Position numbers and translations under genes: made by a program. The notes under the pieces are model-generated. The model saw only the letters and a program-made list of their open reading frames with translations, was not told the origin of the DNA and ran no database searches. A stretch of 15,412 nucleotides of DNA from Candidatus Roizmanbacteria bacterium RIFCSPHIGHO2_01_FULL_39_8. GTDB taxonomy: Bacteria > Patescibacteriota > Microgenomatia > UBA1406 > GWC2-37-13. Location of the stretch: assembly GCA_001789355.1 (NCBI GenBank), contig MFZI01000058.1, positions 7,992-23,403 on the forward strand, written 5' to 3'. Of this stretch, positions 1 to 7,070 are shown one piece after another. Positions within the stretch are counted from its first letter, which is position 1; each line of letters opens with the position of its first letter.

Positions 1-362
1 GGGAGCGAAAGCTCCTGAATCTCGGTCATACTCTGGGGCATGCAATAGAGGCTCAAAAAAATCAAAAGCTCGCCCATGGAGAAGCAATATCTATTGGCAT
101 CATGTTCGCCGCTTTTATTTCGGAGGATTTGGGACATATTGCAAAAAAAGATCTGGAGAGAATAAGAGAAAGTCTGGAAAAGTTCGCGCTTCCCACTCGG
201 GCTTACTTTGACGTTAAAATCGCCCTGGAAAATATATTGCATGATAAGAAAAAGGCCGGCGAAAGCATAGATTTTATCGCGATCAAAAAGATCGGACATT
301 CTTATATTCAAAGATTAACTCTGGTTGAGTTAAGTGCATATTTGAGTCAATTTTCACTATGA
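1..362 (+). CDS. aroB: 3-dehydroquinate synthase, C-terminal part
   Basis: This is the 3' end of the gene; the reading frame is open from base 3 and continues beyond the window start. The enzyme converts DAHP to 3-dehydroquinate, the first carbocyclic intermediate of the shikimate pathway, using NAD and a divalent metal in the cytoplasm. The partial product begins ERKLLNLGHTLGHAIEA and continues to LAHGEAISIGIM. These match the family's conserved metal-binding segment (LNFGHTxGHAIE and HGEAVAIGM), with both histidines of GHTxGH and the downstream HGE present. The ATG at 102 falls inside this conserved block, so it is an internal methionine and not the start. The stop overlaps the aroK start in an ATGA at 359-362, indicating translational coupling. 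AroB is about 350-360 residues in most bacteria, so roughly the last 120 are seen here. Confidence 0.95.
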   Translation, partial: ERKLLNLGHTLGHAIEAQKNQKLAHGEAISIGIMFAAFISEDLGHIAKKDLERIRESLEKFALPTRAYFDVKIALENILHDKKKAGESIDFIAIKKIGHSYIQRLTLVELSAYLSQFSL

Positions 363-994
363 AACATCATTCCGTATATTTGCTAGGATTTCGGGCGACC
401 GGCAAATCGACAATTGGTCCTTTGCTCGGAAAAAAACTTGACTGGAAATTCGTCGAGATGGATCGCGAGTTGGAAAAGTTAGCAGGTAAAACGATCCCAG
501 AATTGACAAAAGATGGTACGACATGGCAAGAGTTCCGATCGCTCGAACATAGGCTCCTGAAAAGTCTGCTTGAGAAAAAAAATCTAGTCGTCAGTACCGG
601 TGGAGGACTTGCGGTGAGTGATGTGTCAATTGAGAAAGAAAAAATGACCTTTGGTGAGCTGAATACAAAATTGTTAATTGATAAGAAAAGTTTTATGGTT
701 CTTTTAACTGCCGATGAAAAAATAATTGAAACACGAATTCGCGAAACGGAAAAAAAAAGTAACACAATGTTGCGTCCTATACTCGATTCTAAAAGAGCAG
801 CTCAAGTTAATATTCAGATTAAAAATATGGAAGAATTACAAAAAAAGAATTACCTGATAGAGCAAATTGTCCGAGACTCATTGAATTTATACAAAAAGCG
901 GCAAAAACTCTACTTATCCCTTACAAAAAATATCGTCGATACAGGGCTCCTATCAATCGAGGAAACAGTTAACAAAATTATTTCGCTTCTATGA
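359..994 (+). CDS. aroK: shikimate kinase
   Basis: Cytoplasmic enzyme that phosphorylates shikimate at the 3-hydroxyl with ATP. The 211-residue product has a Walker A loop GFRATGKST at 10-18, a shikimate-binding Asp at 35 (MDRELE), Arg at 60 (EFRSLE), the GGG triplet at 81-83 and an RPIL segment matching the family's lid RPLL. It is longer than the usual 165-180 residues. The extra length lies just after GGG (about 84-110) and in a lysine-rich stretch around the lid. The start is fixed by the ATGA overlap with aroB, and the gene end overlaps aroE in the same way (991-994), so aroB-aroK-aroE form a coupled unit. No Shine-Dalgarno sequence is visible. The function is secure because motifs and context agree. 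Confidence 0.95.
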   Translation: MKHHSVYLLGFRATGKSTIGPLLGKKLDWKFVEMDRELEKLAGKTIPELTKDGTTWQEFRSLEHRLLKSLLEKKNLVVSTGGGLAVSDVSIEKEKMTFGELNTKLLIDKKSFMVLLTADEKIIETRIRETEKKSNTMLRPILDSKRAAQVNIQIKNMEELQKKNYLIEQIVRDSLNLYKKRQKLYLSLTKNIVDTGLLSIEETVNKIISLL

Positions 995-1824
995 GAATTT
1001 CCGCCAAGACAAAGATGTGTATCATCATAGGCGATCCGGTCGAGCACTCGCTCTCTCCCGCCTTGCATAACAGCGCATATGAATCTCTTGGAATAGATGA
1101 TCAATTCGTATATTTGGGATCGCGAGTAAAGATAGAGAATATCAAATCTGTAGTCGAAGCCATGAGAGTCATGAATATCCGAGGCTTGACTTGCACAATT
1201 CCTCACAAGATCGAGGTCATGAAATATTTGGATTGGATCGATGAGACTGCCAAAAAAATTGGAGCGGTCAATAGTGTAGTGAATGATGATGGAGTACTCA
1301 AGGGATACAATACTGACTGGCTTGGAGTAGTGACACCACTCGAAAGAATAACATCGCTAAAAAATAAAAAAGTCGCTGTGCTTGGTGCAGGAGGAGTGGC
1401 GCGATCGATCATTTTTGGCGTACAAAAAAAAGGCGCCCAAGTGACGGTTCTCAGTAGAACTTTGGAAAAAGCAAAACAACTGGCGGGAGAATTTGAGTGT
1501 GAAGCGACTTCCCTATCTAACAAGTTAACCATCCAACAAGCAAACATCCTTATCAACGCTACCCCAATCGGCATGCATCCTTATGAAAGTAAGACACCAA
1601 TGGATACTAGCTTGATTACAAAAAATCATATTGTTTTTGATGCGGTCTATATTCCCTATGAAACTCAGTTACTTAAAGTTGCAAGAAAAAGGAGTGCCAA
1701 AATTATTCACGGAGTTGAAATGCTTTTGTACCAAGGAACTGCCCAATTTGAACTCTATACAAACTATAAGGCACCGGAAAAAGTAATGAGAAAAGTGCTG
1801 TATGATAAGCTGATAAGGAAATAA
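991..1824 (+). CDS. aroE: shikimate dehydrogenase
   Basis: NADPH-dependent reduction of 3-dehydroshikimate to shikimate in the cytoplasm. The 277-residue length is typical. The N-terminal substrate domain shows GDPVEHSLSPALHN (14-27), the catalytic Lys in IPHK (Lys73), IGAVNS (90-95) and the partner Asp in YNTDW (Asp109). The nucleotide-binding domain has VLGAGGVARS with the glycine loop at 132-135, then LSRT at the usual position of the NADP-contacting NRT. INATPIGMHP and the C-terminal GVEMLLYQGTAQFELY segment are also typical. The start overlaps the aroK stop (ATGA). The stop codon TAA at 1822-1824 shares its last base with an inverted-repeat element that fills the gap to aroD. Confidence 0.95.
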   Translation: MRISAKTKMCIIIGDPVEHSLSPALHNSAYESLGIDDQFVYLGSRVKIENIKSVVEAMRVMNIRGLTCTIPHKIEVMKYLDWIDETAKKIGAVNSVVNDDGVLKGYNTDWLGVVTPLERITSLKNKKVAVLGAGGVARSIIFGVQKKGAQVTVLSRTLEKAKQLAGEFECEATSLSNKLTIQQANILINATPIGMHPYESKTPMDTSLITKNHIVFDAVYIPYETQLLKVARKRSAKIIHGVEMLLYQGTAQFELYTNYKAPEKVMRKVLYDKLIRK

Positions 1825-1870
1825 ACTGACCCGGTTAAATCATGGGAACATAAAAAAAACCAGGTCAGTT
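1824..1870 (+). repeat. short inverted-repeat element, family 1 (intergenic copy)
   Basis: The left arm AACTGACCCGGTT (1824-1836) and right arm AACCAGGTCAGTT (1858-1870) are inverted copies with one mismatch, separated by 21 bases. The same arms, in forms AACTGACTCGGTT and AACCGRGTCAGTT, recur as pairs at 11732-11774 and 11816-11858. The spacer here, with an ATGGGAACATAAAA-like run, resembles the spacer at 11745-11761. The element fills nearly the whole aroE-aroD gap. It is a REP- or MITE-like dispersed element; no transposase or target duplication was seen. Confidence 0.8.
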
Positions 1871-1878
1871 GAATAGAT

Positions 1879-2568
1879 ATGCAAAAAATTAGAATCTGCA
1901 CAGTGGTTACGGGGAAATATCTGGATGAATTTATAGGGAACCTGAAGAATATCCAGACTGAATCTGATTTGGTCGAACTTAGGGTCGATCATATTCTGAA
2001 TTTGAAATTAAAAGATCTCGAGATAATTCGAAATCAGACTAAAAAAGAATCTATCTTTACCTGTCGAATAAAAAAAGAAGGTGGATTATTTTTGCACGAT
2101 GAATCCTTGCGAAAAAAAATATTGCAGAAGGGTTTTGAGTTGGAATTCGACCATATAGATATCGAATTGTCCACTTTTGTGAAGTGGCAGCCAATACGGA
2201 ATAAAAAAACCAAATTAATTATTTCGTACCATAATTTGGAGAAGACGCCGCATTTTTGGATTCTTAACAAAATTATTTTTCAGATGAACCAATTCCTACC
2301 GAATATTTTAAAGATCGCAACTATGGTAACTGACGATTATGATATGACACAGCTTTATCGAATCATGGTAAACAAACCAAAAAAAGAAGAGCGGATTGTA
2401 GTCGGAATGGGCGAGAAAGGTAAGATAACGCGAATTTTGGGTCCTTTGCTGGGATCATATCTTACCTATGCCTCGACGCCACTTTCCCAATCTGCGCCCG
2501 GTCAAATGGATATTGGAAAGTTAAAAGTTATATATGATAGTTTAAACCTTGAAGACAAAATAAAGTAG
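1879..2568 (+). CDS. aroD: type I 3-dehydroquinate dehydratase
   Basis: Dehydrates 3-dehydroquinate to 3-dehydroshikimate through a Schiff base. The 229-residue product fits the class I TIM-barrel family, not the small class II AroQ. Visible motifs are VELRVD (32-37), FTCRIKKEGG (60-69), the catalytic His in SYHNLEKTP (His118), the Schiff-base Lys in LKIATM (Lys145), and the C-terminal GSYLTYAS...SAPGQM block that contacts substrate. It lies 54 bases downstream of aroE, the gap being occupied by a family 1 inverted repeat, and has no recognisable ribosome binding site. It is probably co-transcribed with aroE unless the hairpin affects read-through. A 69-base stretch follows before aroC. That stretch holds only a 12-codon ATG-started ORF (2569-2607), which is not convincing as a gene. 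Confidence 0.94.
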   Translation: MQKIRICTVVTGKYLDEFIGNLKNIQTESDLVELRVDHILNLKLKDLEIIRNQTKKESIFTCRIKKEGGLFLHDESLRKKILQKGFELEFDHIDIELSTFVKWQPIRNKKTKLIISYHNLEKTPHFWILNKIIFQMNQFLPNILKIATMVTDDYDMTQLYRIMVNKPKKEERIVVGMGEKGKITRILGPLLGSYLTYASTPLSQSAPGQMDIGKLKVIYDSLNLEDKIK

Positions 2569-2637
2569 ATGGCGCGAATGAAAAAGGTTCTCGAAAAGAA
2601 TTCATGAGCGACAGAGTCTACTTTATCACTTATACCT

Positions 2638-3804
2638 ATGCTTAGATTTTTAACAGCCGGCGAATCACACGGTAAGGGAGTTTTGGTTATCGTCGAGGGT
2701 ATTCCGGCCAATGTACCCATCTCGCTTGAGCTCATACGAAATGAGATGCAGAAGCGCAAAAAGGGCTCAGGGTCCGGAGGACGGCAGATGATCGAGAAGG
2801 ACGAAGTGCAGATCTTATCCGGTATCCGATTTGGAAAAACACTTGGGTCTCCCATTTCTATCTACATTGAAAATCTGGATTTCAAAAATTGGGAAGAAAA
2901 GATGAGCGTCGATGATATAAGCCGCGAACTAAAAGAAAAAATCAAAGTCCAAAATCCCCGCCCCGGACATACAGATTTGGCCGGAGTGCTCAAATATGGA
3001 TTTGATGATGTAAGAAATGTCCTGGAGCGAGCATCTGCTCGCGAAACAACAGCGAGAGTTGCAGCTGGTGCGATTTTTAAGCAGTTCTTATCTCAATTTG
3101 ATATAGACTTCGCAAGTCACACCATCCAGATTGGCAAAATACAACTGGGTGATAAAAAATATTCTTTTGACGACGTCAAACAAAGTTACGCAAACGATCC
3201 TGAGATTCGCTGTATCGATAGGGTTAAGTCAAATCTGATGAAGTCTGAAATAGAAAAGACAAGAAGGAATATGAATACATTGGGTGGAGCAATTGAGATC
3301 TGGGCAGTAAATGTTCCCCCAGGCCTTGGTAGTTATGTTCATTTTGATACCAAGATCGACGGACAGATCGCTCAGGCCTTGATGAGTATCCATTCGGTAA
3401 AGGCCGTCGAGATCGGCTCCGGAGTAATCAATGCATCAATGCATGGATCCGAAGTCCACGACGAGATTTATTTTGAAAAATCCAAAGGATATTTCCGAAA
3501 GACAAATCGAGCCGGTGGAGTAGAGGGAGGAGTGACGAACGGCATGCCGATAGTCGCCCGCGTCTATCACAAACCTATCTCGACTTTGTACAAACCACTC
3601 CGTACCGTGAATATAAAAACGAAAAAGACTTTTTTTGCTACAGTCGAGAGGTCTGATATTTGTATCGTGCCTCGGGCCGGAGTGATCTCAGAGGCGATGC
3701 TTGCGTATGTGATCGCCAAAAATTTCCTGGAGAAATTTGGTTCCGATAATCTTCAGGATATAAAAGCGAGCTACTCGCACTATCTAAAAAGATTAAAAAT
3801 TTGA
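2638..3804 (+). CDS. aroC: chorismate synthase
   Basis: Converts EPSP to chorismate using reduced FMN, the last step of the common aromatic pathway. The 388-residue length is normal. The product starts MLRFLTAGESHGKG, close to the family signature for the N-terminus (TaGESHGxxL). It carries NPRPGHTDLAGVLKYG and DVRNVLERASARETTARVAAGA, the most conserved FMN/EPSP-binding blocks. It also has TLGGAIE in place of the usual DSxGG segment, SIHSVKAVEIGSG, and GVEGGVTNGMPIVARV. The basic loop normally written RRxxGxGRGxRMxIExD is present as KRKKGSGSGGRQMIEKD. The ATG at 2638 is chosen because the conserved N-terminus begins exactly there. Position after aroD suggests the same transcript, although a separate start cannot be excluded. 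Confidence 0.96.
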   Translation: MLRFLTAGESHGKGVLVIVEGIPANVPISLELIRNEMQKRKKGSGSGGRQMIEKDEVQILSGIRFGKTLGSPISIYIENLDFKNWEEKMSVDDISRELKEKIKVQNPRPGHTDLAGVLKYGFDDVRNVLERASARETTARVAAGAIFKQFLSQFDIDFASHTIQIGKIQLGDKKYSFDDVKQSYANDPEIRCIDRVKSNLMKSEIEKTRRNMNTLGGAIEIWAVNVPPGLGSYVHFDTKIDGQIAQALMSIHSVKAVEIGSGVINASMHGSEVHDEIYFEKSKGYFRKTNRAGGVEGGVTNGMPIVARVYHKPISTLYKPLRTVNIKTKKTFFATVERSDICIVPRAGVISEAMLAYVIAKNFLEKFGSDNLQDIKASYSHYLKRLKI

Positions 3805-3810
3805 TAGAAT
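3805..3810 (+). promoter_or_regulatory. possible extended -10 upstream of the aminotransferase
   Basis: TAGAAT at 3805-3810 is preceded by TG and one base (3802-3803), giving an extended -10 form. The start codon is at 3832, so a transcript from here would have a leader of about 14 nt with no Shine-Dalgarno sequence. No good -35 was found, and this could be chance in AT-rich spacer DNA. Confidence 0.3.
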
Positions 3811-3831
3811 TAATCTCTTAAATCAATACAT

Positions 3832-5055
3832 ATGAAACAATCTATCCTCTCAATCGATCAGGATAAGTTAACGGCGCTTGGAATAAACCAACGACTCTCC
3901 AACATCAACATTTCGATCATCAAAGAGATGATGTATCTCGCCCAAAAAGAAATGGAAAAAGGGAGAGAGATTATTTCTCTTGGAGTAGGGATTCCTTTTT
4001 ACAAAATGCCATCCTACATTAGAGAAGGTGTAATAAAAGCTCTTCAAAGTGATCCCACGATCGATAAATATACCTTCTTCCCAGGAATGCCCAAACTACG
4101 AAAACTCATCGCTCAAAAAGATACAAAAAGACTTGGATTCGAAGTAAATAAGGATAATATATTAGTGACTGCAGGAAGTATGGGAGCTTTACTGTATGCT
4201 TCACTTGCACTGGTGCAAAATCCCGAAGATGAAATCATTCTTCCCTCTCCCTATTTTTCATCGTATGCCGAACAAATCAAACTCGCAGGTGGAACTCCAA
4301 GAGAAGTTCCTATGATCGAACCTCAGAATTCCGAAGAATCATATCAATTGGATATCGAAGGGATCAAGCGGACAATCACTAAAAATACAAAAGCAATTAT
4401 CATCAATTCTCCTCACAATCCAACCGGAGCTATCTTCGCAAAGGAAGATCTGATGAAGTTGGCCGAGGTGATTAAAGTATCCGGAATATATCTCATTACC
4501 GATGAGGTCTACGACTACCTTATCTACGACGCAGACGAGTACTTCAACATCGCATCGATCAAAGATCTCTGGCCGCGAGTGATTCGCTGTTGTTCTTTTT
4601 CCAAAAAATATGGAATGACGGGATGGAGGATCGGATACATAGACACCAATCCCGACCTGGCCCGGCAACTTTTCAAAATCCATGACAATGCGATAGTGTG
4701 TGCGTCTCACATTGCCCAAGAAGCTGTCTATATTGCTCTTTCAAGCGAATCAGAAGAAATAGTGAAAAACGTGGGAGCTCTGAAAAAAAACAGGGATTTG
4801 ACCTGTAAAAAACTCGACGAACTCGCCCATATCTTTTCCTACTCAAAACCCCGCGGTGCCTACTATGTATTTCCTCGTTATAAGTCAAATTTAAGCAGTG
4901 TTGATTTTTCACTGAAAGTATTAAAAGAATGTGGAGTGATTGTCGTACCTGGTATTGGCTTTGGTCAAGCCGGCGAGAATCACATCCGCATCTCTTTTGG
5001 AGGTGAATACGGTGAAATAGAAACAGCTTTTTCTTACCTTAGTAAACTTGAATGA
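3832..5055 (+). CDS. class I/II PLP-dependent aminotransferase, probably aromatic or aspartate type
   Basis: A fold-type I aminotransferase of 407 residues that moves an amino group between an amino acid and a 2-oxo acid through pyridoxal phosphate. Visible signatures are YTFFPGMPKLRKLIA, VTAGSMGALLYASLAL (cofactor phosphate region), NSPHNPTGA with the PLP-contacting Asn, DEVYDYLIY (Asp and Tyr), and the Schiff-base Lys segment SFSKKYGMTGWRIGY. The C-terminal HIRISFG holds the Arg that binds the substrate carboxylate. Placement 27 bases after aroC suggests a role in aromatic amino acid synthesis, for example transamination of phenylpyruvate, 4-hydroxyphenylpyruvate or prephenate. Aspartate or alanine aminotransferase activity is equally possible from sequence. 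No chorismate mutase or prephenate dehydrogenase is in the window. Confidence 0.88.
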   Translation: MKQSILSIDQDKLTALGINQRLSNINISIIKEMMYLAQKEMEKGREIISLGVGIPFYKMPSYIREGVIKALQSDPTIDKYTFFPGMPKLRKLIAQKDTKRLGFEVNKDNILVTAGSMGALLYASLALVQNPEDEIILPSPYFSSYAEQIKLAGGTPREVPMIEPQNSEESYQLDIEGIKRTITKNTKAIIINSPHNPTGAIFAKEDLMKLAEVIKVSGIYLITDEVYDYLIYDADEYFNIASIKDLWPRVIRCCSFSKKYGMTGWRIGYIDTNPDLARQLFKIHDNAIVCASHIAQEAVYIALSSESEEIVKNVGALKKNRDLTCKKLDELAHIFSYSKPRGAYYVFPRYKSNLSSVDFSLKVLKECGVIVVPGIGFGQAGENHIRISFGGEYGEIETAFSYLSKLE

Positions 5056-5122
5056 ATTTTGTTGTTTACTTTTTCTCAAAATATAAAGTTACTACTGTAA
5101 CATATGACAAATTTCAAGATTT

Positions 5123-7021
5123 TTAAGACTTTTGTGACTTTCTTTTATAAATTCGAAAAACCGGGTGATCGAACACGGTCCACGTTTCCTCCGCTTCCTC
5201 GTCGGGAAGTTCGATAAGCGTTTTTCCAAATAACTCGATTTTAGGATAGGATGAGAATTCCGCTATTTTCTCGAATCCAAACTGCGTTGAGAATAGTTTA
5301 GTGTAGTAATCATTAAGCAAAGGATATGCTTTTCTCAAGTATTCACATTTGGTTAAGTCTTTTGGAATCAGATTCTGAAACAAGTTCAGAATGACAAACA
5401 TTTTTGATTCTTGATCTGTCGTTTTGATATTTGCTTGCCCTGAGATTTGTCGAAGGGATATTTGATTTTTGATATTGCAGTAATGATTTGCGAACACTCT
5501 TCTCGAGGGTACGAAAATATAATCAGCCGTATCTAGATATTCTTTCAACTGTTGTTGTAACTCTGGGTTTTCATCCAGATGATAGAAATCGAAGGAAATG
5601 TATTGATAGTTTGAGGTTGGATGTTGGATGTTTGATGTTGGAATTGGCAGGTCGACGACGTTCGCGGTTTCCGAAAGGATAAGCGAATTTTCAGGAATAT
5701 TTTGATATATCCATTCTGAGGCTGTAAATCGTATATCAGGATTTTGGTAGATCGAGAGAAAAGCTATACCAGGTAATGCAAGTGCAAAGATCAAAGCGTA
5801 AAGTGCAATTTTTACCAATCTTGTCATTCCGAATTTATTTCGGAATCTGATTTTTAGCAACAGATCCTGAAACAAGTTCAGGATGACAAAGAGAAACAAA
5901 ATCGCCAAAACTAACATCAGTGGTAAAATCGGACTTACGAATCTTGTCCATTTCGCATACATGAAGGCACTGGGGAGAAGCTGTGCCAATATAGCAAAGC
6001 GTAAAAAATTAACTTCTTTTTTATACGGCAAAAGACAAAAACCGAGTAGTGAAAAAAAGAATATTGGCCATCCTAGAGCATAGGGAAATATTTTTTCCAG
6101 TTGAAACAAAACAGGGATTGTTCCCTCAAACTGTCGCGTATAAAAGGCTCTATATATTCCAAGCGCCACATCAGATTCATACTTCATTGATCCTAAGAAC
6201 TCTGAGAAGGAAATAAAGTTGTGTGCAGAAAAAATAATACTTACTACAAATGTTGCAATAATGAGTTTTGTTACACTGTAAAAACGTTGTAGCAGATCTA
6301 TCCATGATGATGAAGAGGTCGGGCTACCCTTACCCTTCAGAATTATCACCATAGGGAGAAAGAGGAATAATACCGAAGAAACTTTAGTAGCTATTGCCAA
6401 ACCAGTTAAGAAAGAAGTGAGGAGTAAGAATCTAAAATTAAGAATTTTATTATGAATAGATAATAAACATACATAAACAATTAAACTATACAAAAGCATT
6501 AAAAGCGATTCAGTCGTGCCAAAGTGGGAAAATTGAATGAAAAAGGGAGAAAAAATAATAATAAAGCCAGAAATTAGTAACTCGTAATTGGTAATTGGGA
6601 TTTTTCTTGCCACATTACGAATTACTAATAACGAATTACTCTCTAATAAAAGTTTTAAGATTTTTAGCAACACGAAAAAATTCAAAATCGAAGCAAGGGC
6701 AGAGATGAGTCGAAGCGAGAAAGCCGCTTCCTCAAAACTAATCGGTAGCCCAAGATCTCCAGCAAAGAACTTCATAATCATAACTCCTGCATATCCCATA
6801 TAAAGAGGAAATTGTCCATAGGCAAAGAAATGAGGATTTAGGCAAGTTTGTAGATTGTAGTTATTAGTTGGTAGATCACAATTCAGCGATTGGACGGCGT
6901 TCGCCATATTTCGCTCATCAGGATGCATAGGATAGGGGAGACCCCAAGCCAAATTGATGAAGCGCGTATAGACAAGCAGAAGAAAGAGACTCAAAACTAA
7001 TATTCCCTTGATTTTAAGCAT
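5123..7021 (-). CDS. GT-C fold membrane glycosyltransferase (GT39/PMT-like) with repeat-derived insertions
   Basis: A 632-residue multi-pass membrane protein. It opens with a hydrophobic helix (about 5-20), followed by YPMHPDERN with an Asp-Glu pair (35-36). This matches the acidic motif in the first external loop of GT-C enzymes such as ArnT and PMT, which use polyprenyl-phosphate sugars. Many hydrophobic stretches follow to about residue 425, then a soluble C-terminal domain of about 200 residues. The likely role is transfer of a sugar from a lipid carrier to an envelope acceptor; donor and acceptor are unknown. Six short repeats are translated in frame. They lie at about residues 49-59, 128-150, 378-401, 460-469, 522-529 and 542-551, for example VILNLFQDLL and NIQHPTSNYQ. 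It stands alone on the minus strand, divergent from rpsF. Confidence 0.8.
   Translation of the reverse strand: MLKIKGILVLSLFLLLVYTRFINLAWGLPYPMHPDERNMANAVQSLNCDLPTNNYNLQTCLNPHFFAYGQFPLYMGYAGVMIMKFFAGDLGLPISFEEAAFSLRLISALASILNFFVLLKILKLLLESNSLLVIRNVARKIPITNYELLISGFIIIFSPFFIQFSHFGTTESLLMLLYSLIVYVCLLSIHNKILNFRFLLLTSFLTGLAIATKVSSVLFLFLPMVIILKGKGSPTSSSSWIDLLQRFYSVTKLIIATFVVSIIFSAHNFISFSEFLGSMKYESDVALGIYRAFYTRQFEGTIPVLFQLEKIFPYALGWPIFFFSLLGFCLLPYKKEVNFLRFAILAQLLPSAFMYAKWTRFVSPILPLMLVLAILFLFVILNLFQDLLLKIRFRNKFGMTRLVKIALYALIFALALPGIAFLSIYQNPDIRFTASEWIYQNIPENSLILSETANVVDLPIPTSNIQHPTSNYQYISFDFYHLDENPELQQQLKEYLDTADYIFVPSRRVFANHYCNIKNQISLRQISGQANIKTTDQESKMFVILNLFQNLIPKDLTKCEYLRKAYPLLNDYYTKLFSTQFGFEKIAEFSSYPKIELFGKTLIELPDEEAEETWTVFDHPVFRIYKRKSQKS
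5369..5398. repeat. family 2 repeat, half element inside the glycosyltransferase
   Basis: The 30 bases here are nearly identical to 5861-5890 (three differences), both with the core CTGAAACAAGTTCAG. In the minus-strand gene it encodes VILNLFQNL. Only one arm of the larger palindromic element at 5821-5889 is present. Confidence 0.8.
5437..5457. repeat. short repeat GCCCTGAG...TCGAAGGG inside the glycosyltransferase
   Basis: The segment GCCCTGAG, ATTTG, TCGAAGGG has arms CCCT/AGGG. From general knowledge it resembles a very common dispersed bacterial element of the form CCCTTCGACaagCTCAGGGC. Only one copy is seen in this window, so membership rests on recall and not on an internal match. It is translated on the minus strand around SLRQISGQ. 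Confidence 0.5.
5616..5643. repeat. 7-bp tandem repeat, four units of GTTGGAT
   Basis: The units are GTTGGAT, GTTGGAT, GTTTGAT and GTTGGAA in direct succession. Because the unit is not a multiple of three, four units keep the frame only together with flanking bases. In the minus-strand gene they encode the TSNIQHPTSN peptide. A slippage-prone tract inside a coding region could produce phase-variable length. Confidence 0.75.
5821..5889. repeat. family 2 repeat, complete 69-bp palindromic element inside the glycosyltransferase
   Basis: The left arm 5821-5849 and right arm 5861-5889 (29 bases each) are inverted copies with about 23 of 29 positions matching, around an 11-base spacer. Each arm is itself a small hairpin. 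The 69-base length is 23 codons, so the frame is kept. The minus-strand gene reads it as VILNLFQDLL...RFRNKFGMT between two hydrophobic segments (residues about 378-401). Confidence 0.85.
6572..6640. repeat. inverted repeat of TAATTCGTAATT type inside the glycosyltransferase
   Basis: The left half (AGTAACTCGTAATTGGTAAT, 6576-6595) and right half (ATTACGAATTACTAATAACG, 6614-6633, and the following AATTACT) are approximately inverted copies around a central spacer. The minus-strand gene reads it as SLLVIRN...IPITNYELLI (about residues 128-150), between hydrophobic segments. Confidence 0.65.
6845..6877. repeat. family 6 repeat, copy inside the glycosyltransferase
   Basis: The reverse complement of these 33 bases matches 8098-8130 at 26 of 33 positions, sharing the end CTACAAACT. 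In the minus-strand gene it is translated as the DLPTNNYNLQT loop (about residues 49-59), just after the HPDER motif. Confidence 0.65.
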
Positions 7022-7031
7022 GATAGATATT

Positions 7032-7037
7032 ATTATA
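7032..7037 (-). promoter_or_regulatory. -10 box for the glycosyltransferase gene
   Basis: The minus strand reads TATAAT here, with 10 bases between it and the ATG at 7021. The transcript leader would be only a few nucleotides, with no room for a Shine-Dalgarno sequence. The -35 is poor (TACAAA at 7060-7055, spacer 17). Confidence 0.5.
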
Positions 7038-7058
7038 TGAAAGATCAGTTACATTTTG

Positions 7059-7064
7059 TATTTT
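7059..7064 (+). promoter_or_regulatory. -10 box for rpsF, leaderless arrangement
   Basis: TATTTT ends six bases before the rpsF ATG at 7071, so transcription would start at or next to the start codon. No ribosome binding site is visible. The -35 is not recognisable, so this call rests mainly on the same spacing being seen at other genes in the window. Confidence 0.4.
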
Positions 7065-7070
7065 TAATGA

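Noticed and set aside
2..15. GGAGC-GAAA-GCTCC, a hairpin with a GNRA loop
   Set aside because: It lies within conserved aroB coding sequence (codons for ERKLL) at the window edge; most likely chance.
2569..2607. 12-codon ORF between aroD and aroC
   Set aside because: No ribosome binding site, promoter or recognisable peptide; expected by chance.
3027..3042. GCGAGCA-TC-TGCTCGC palindrome
   Set aside because: It encodes the invariant ERASARE block of chorismate synthase and the two-base loop is too small; explained by protein constraint.
5088..5101. GTTAC-TACT-GTAAC between the aminotransferase and glycosyltransferase genes as a bidirectional terminator
   Set aside because: Only a 5-bp AT-rich stem with no adjacent T-run on either strand.
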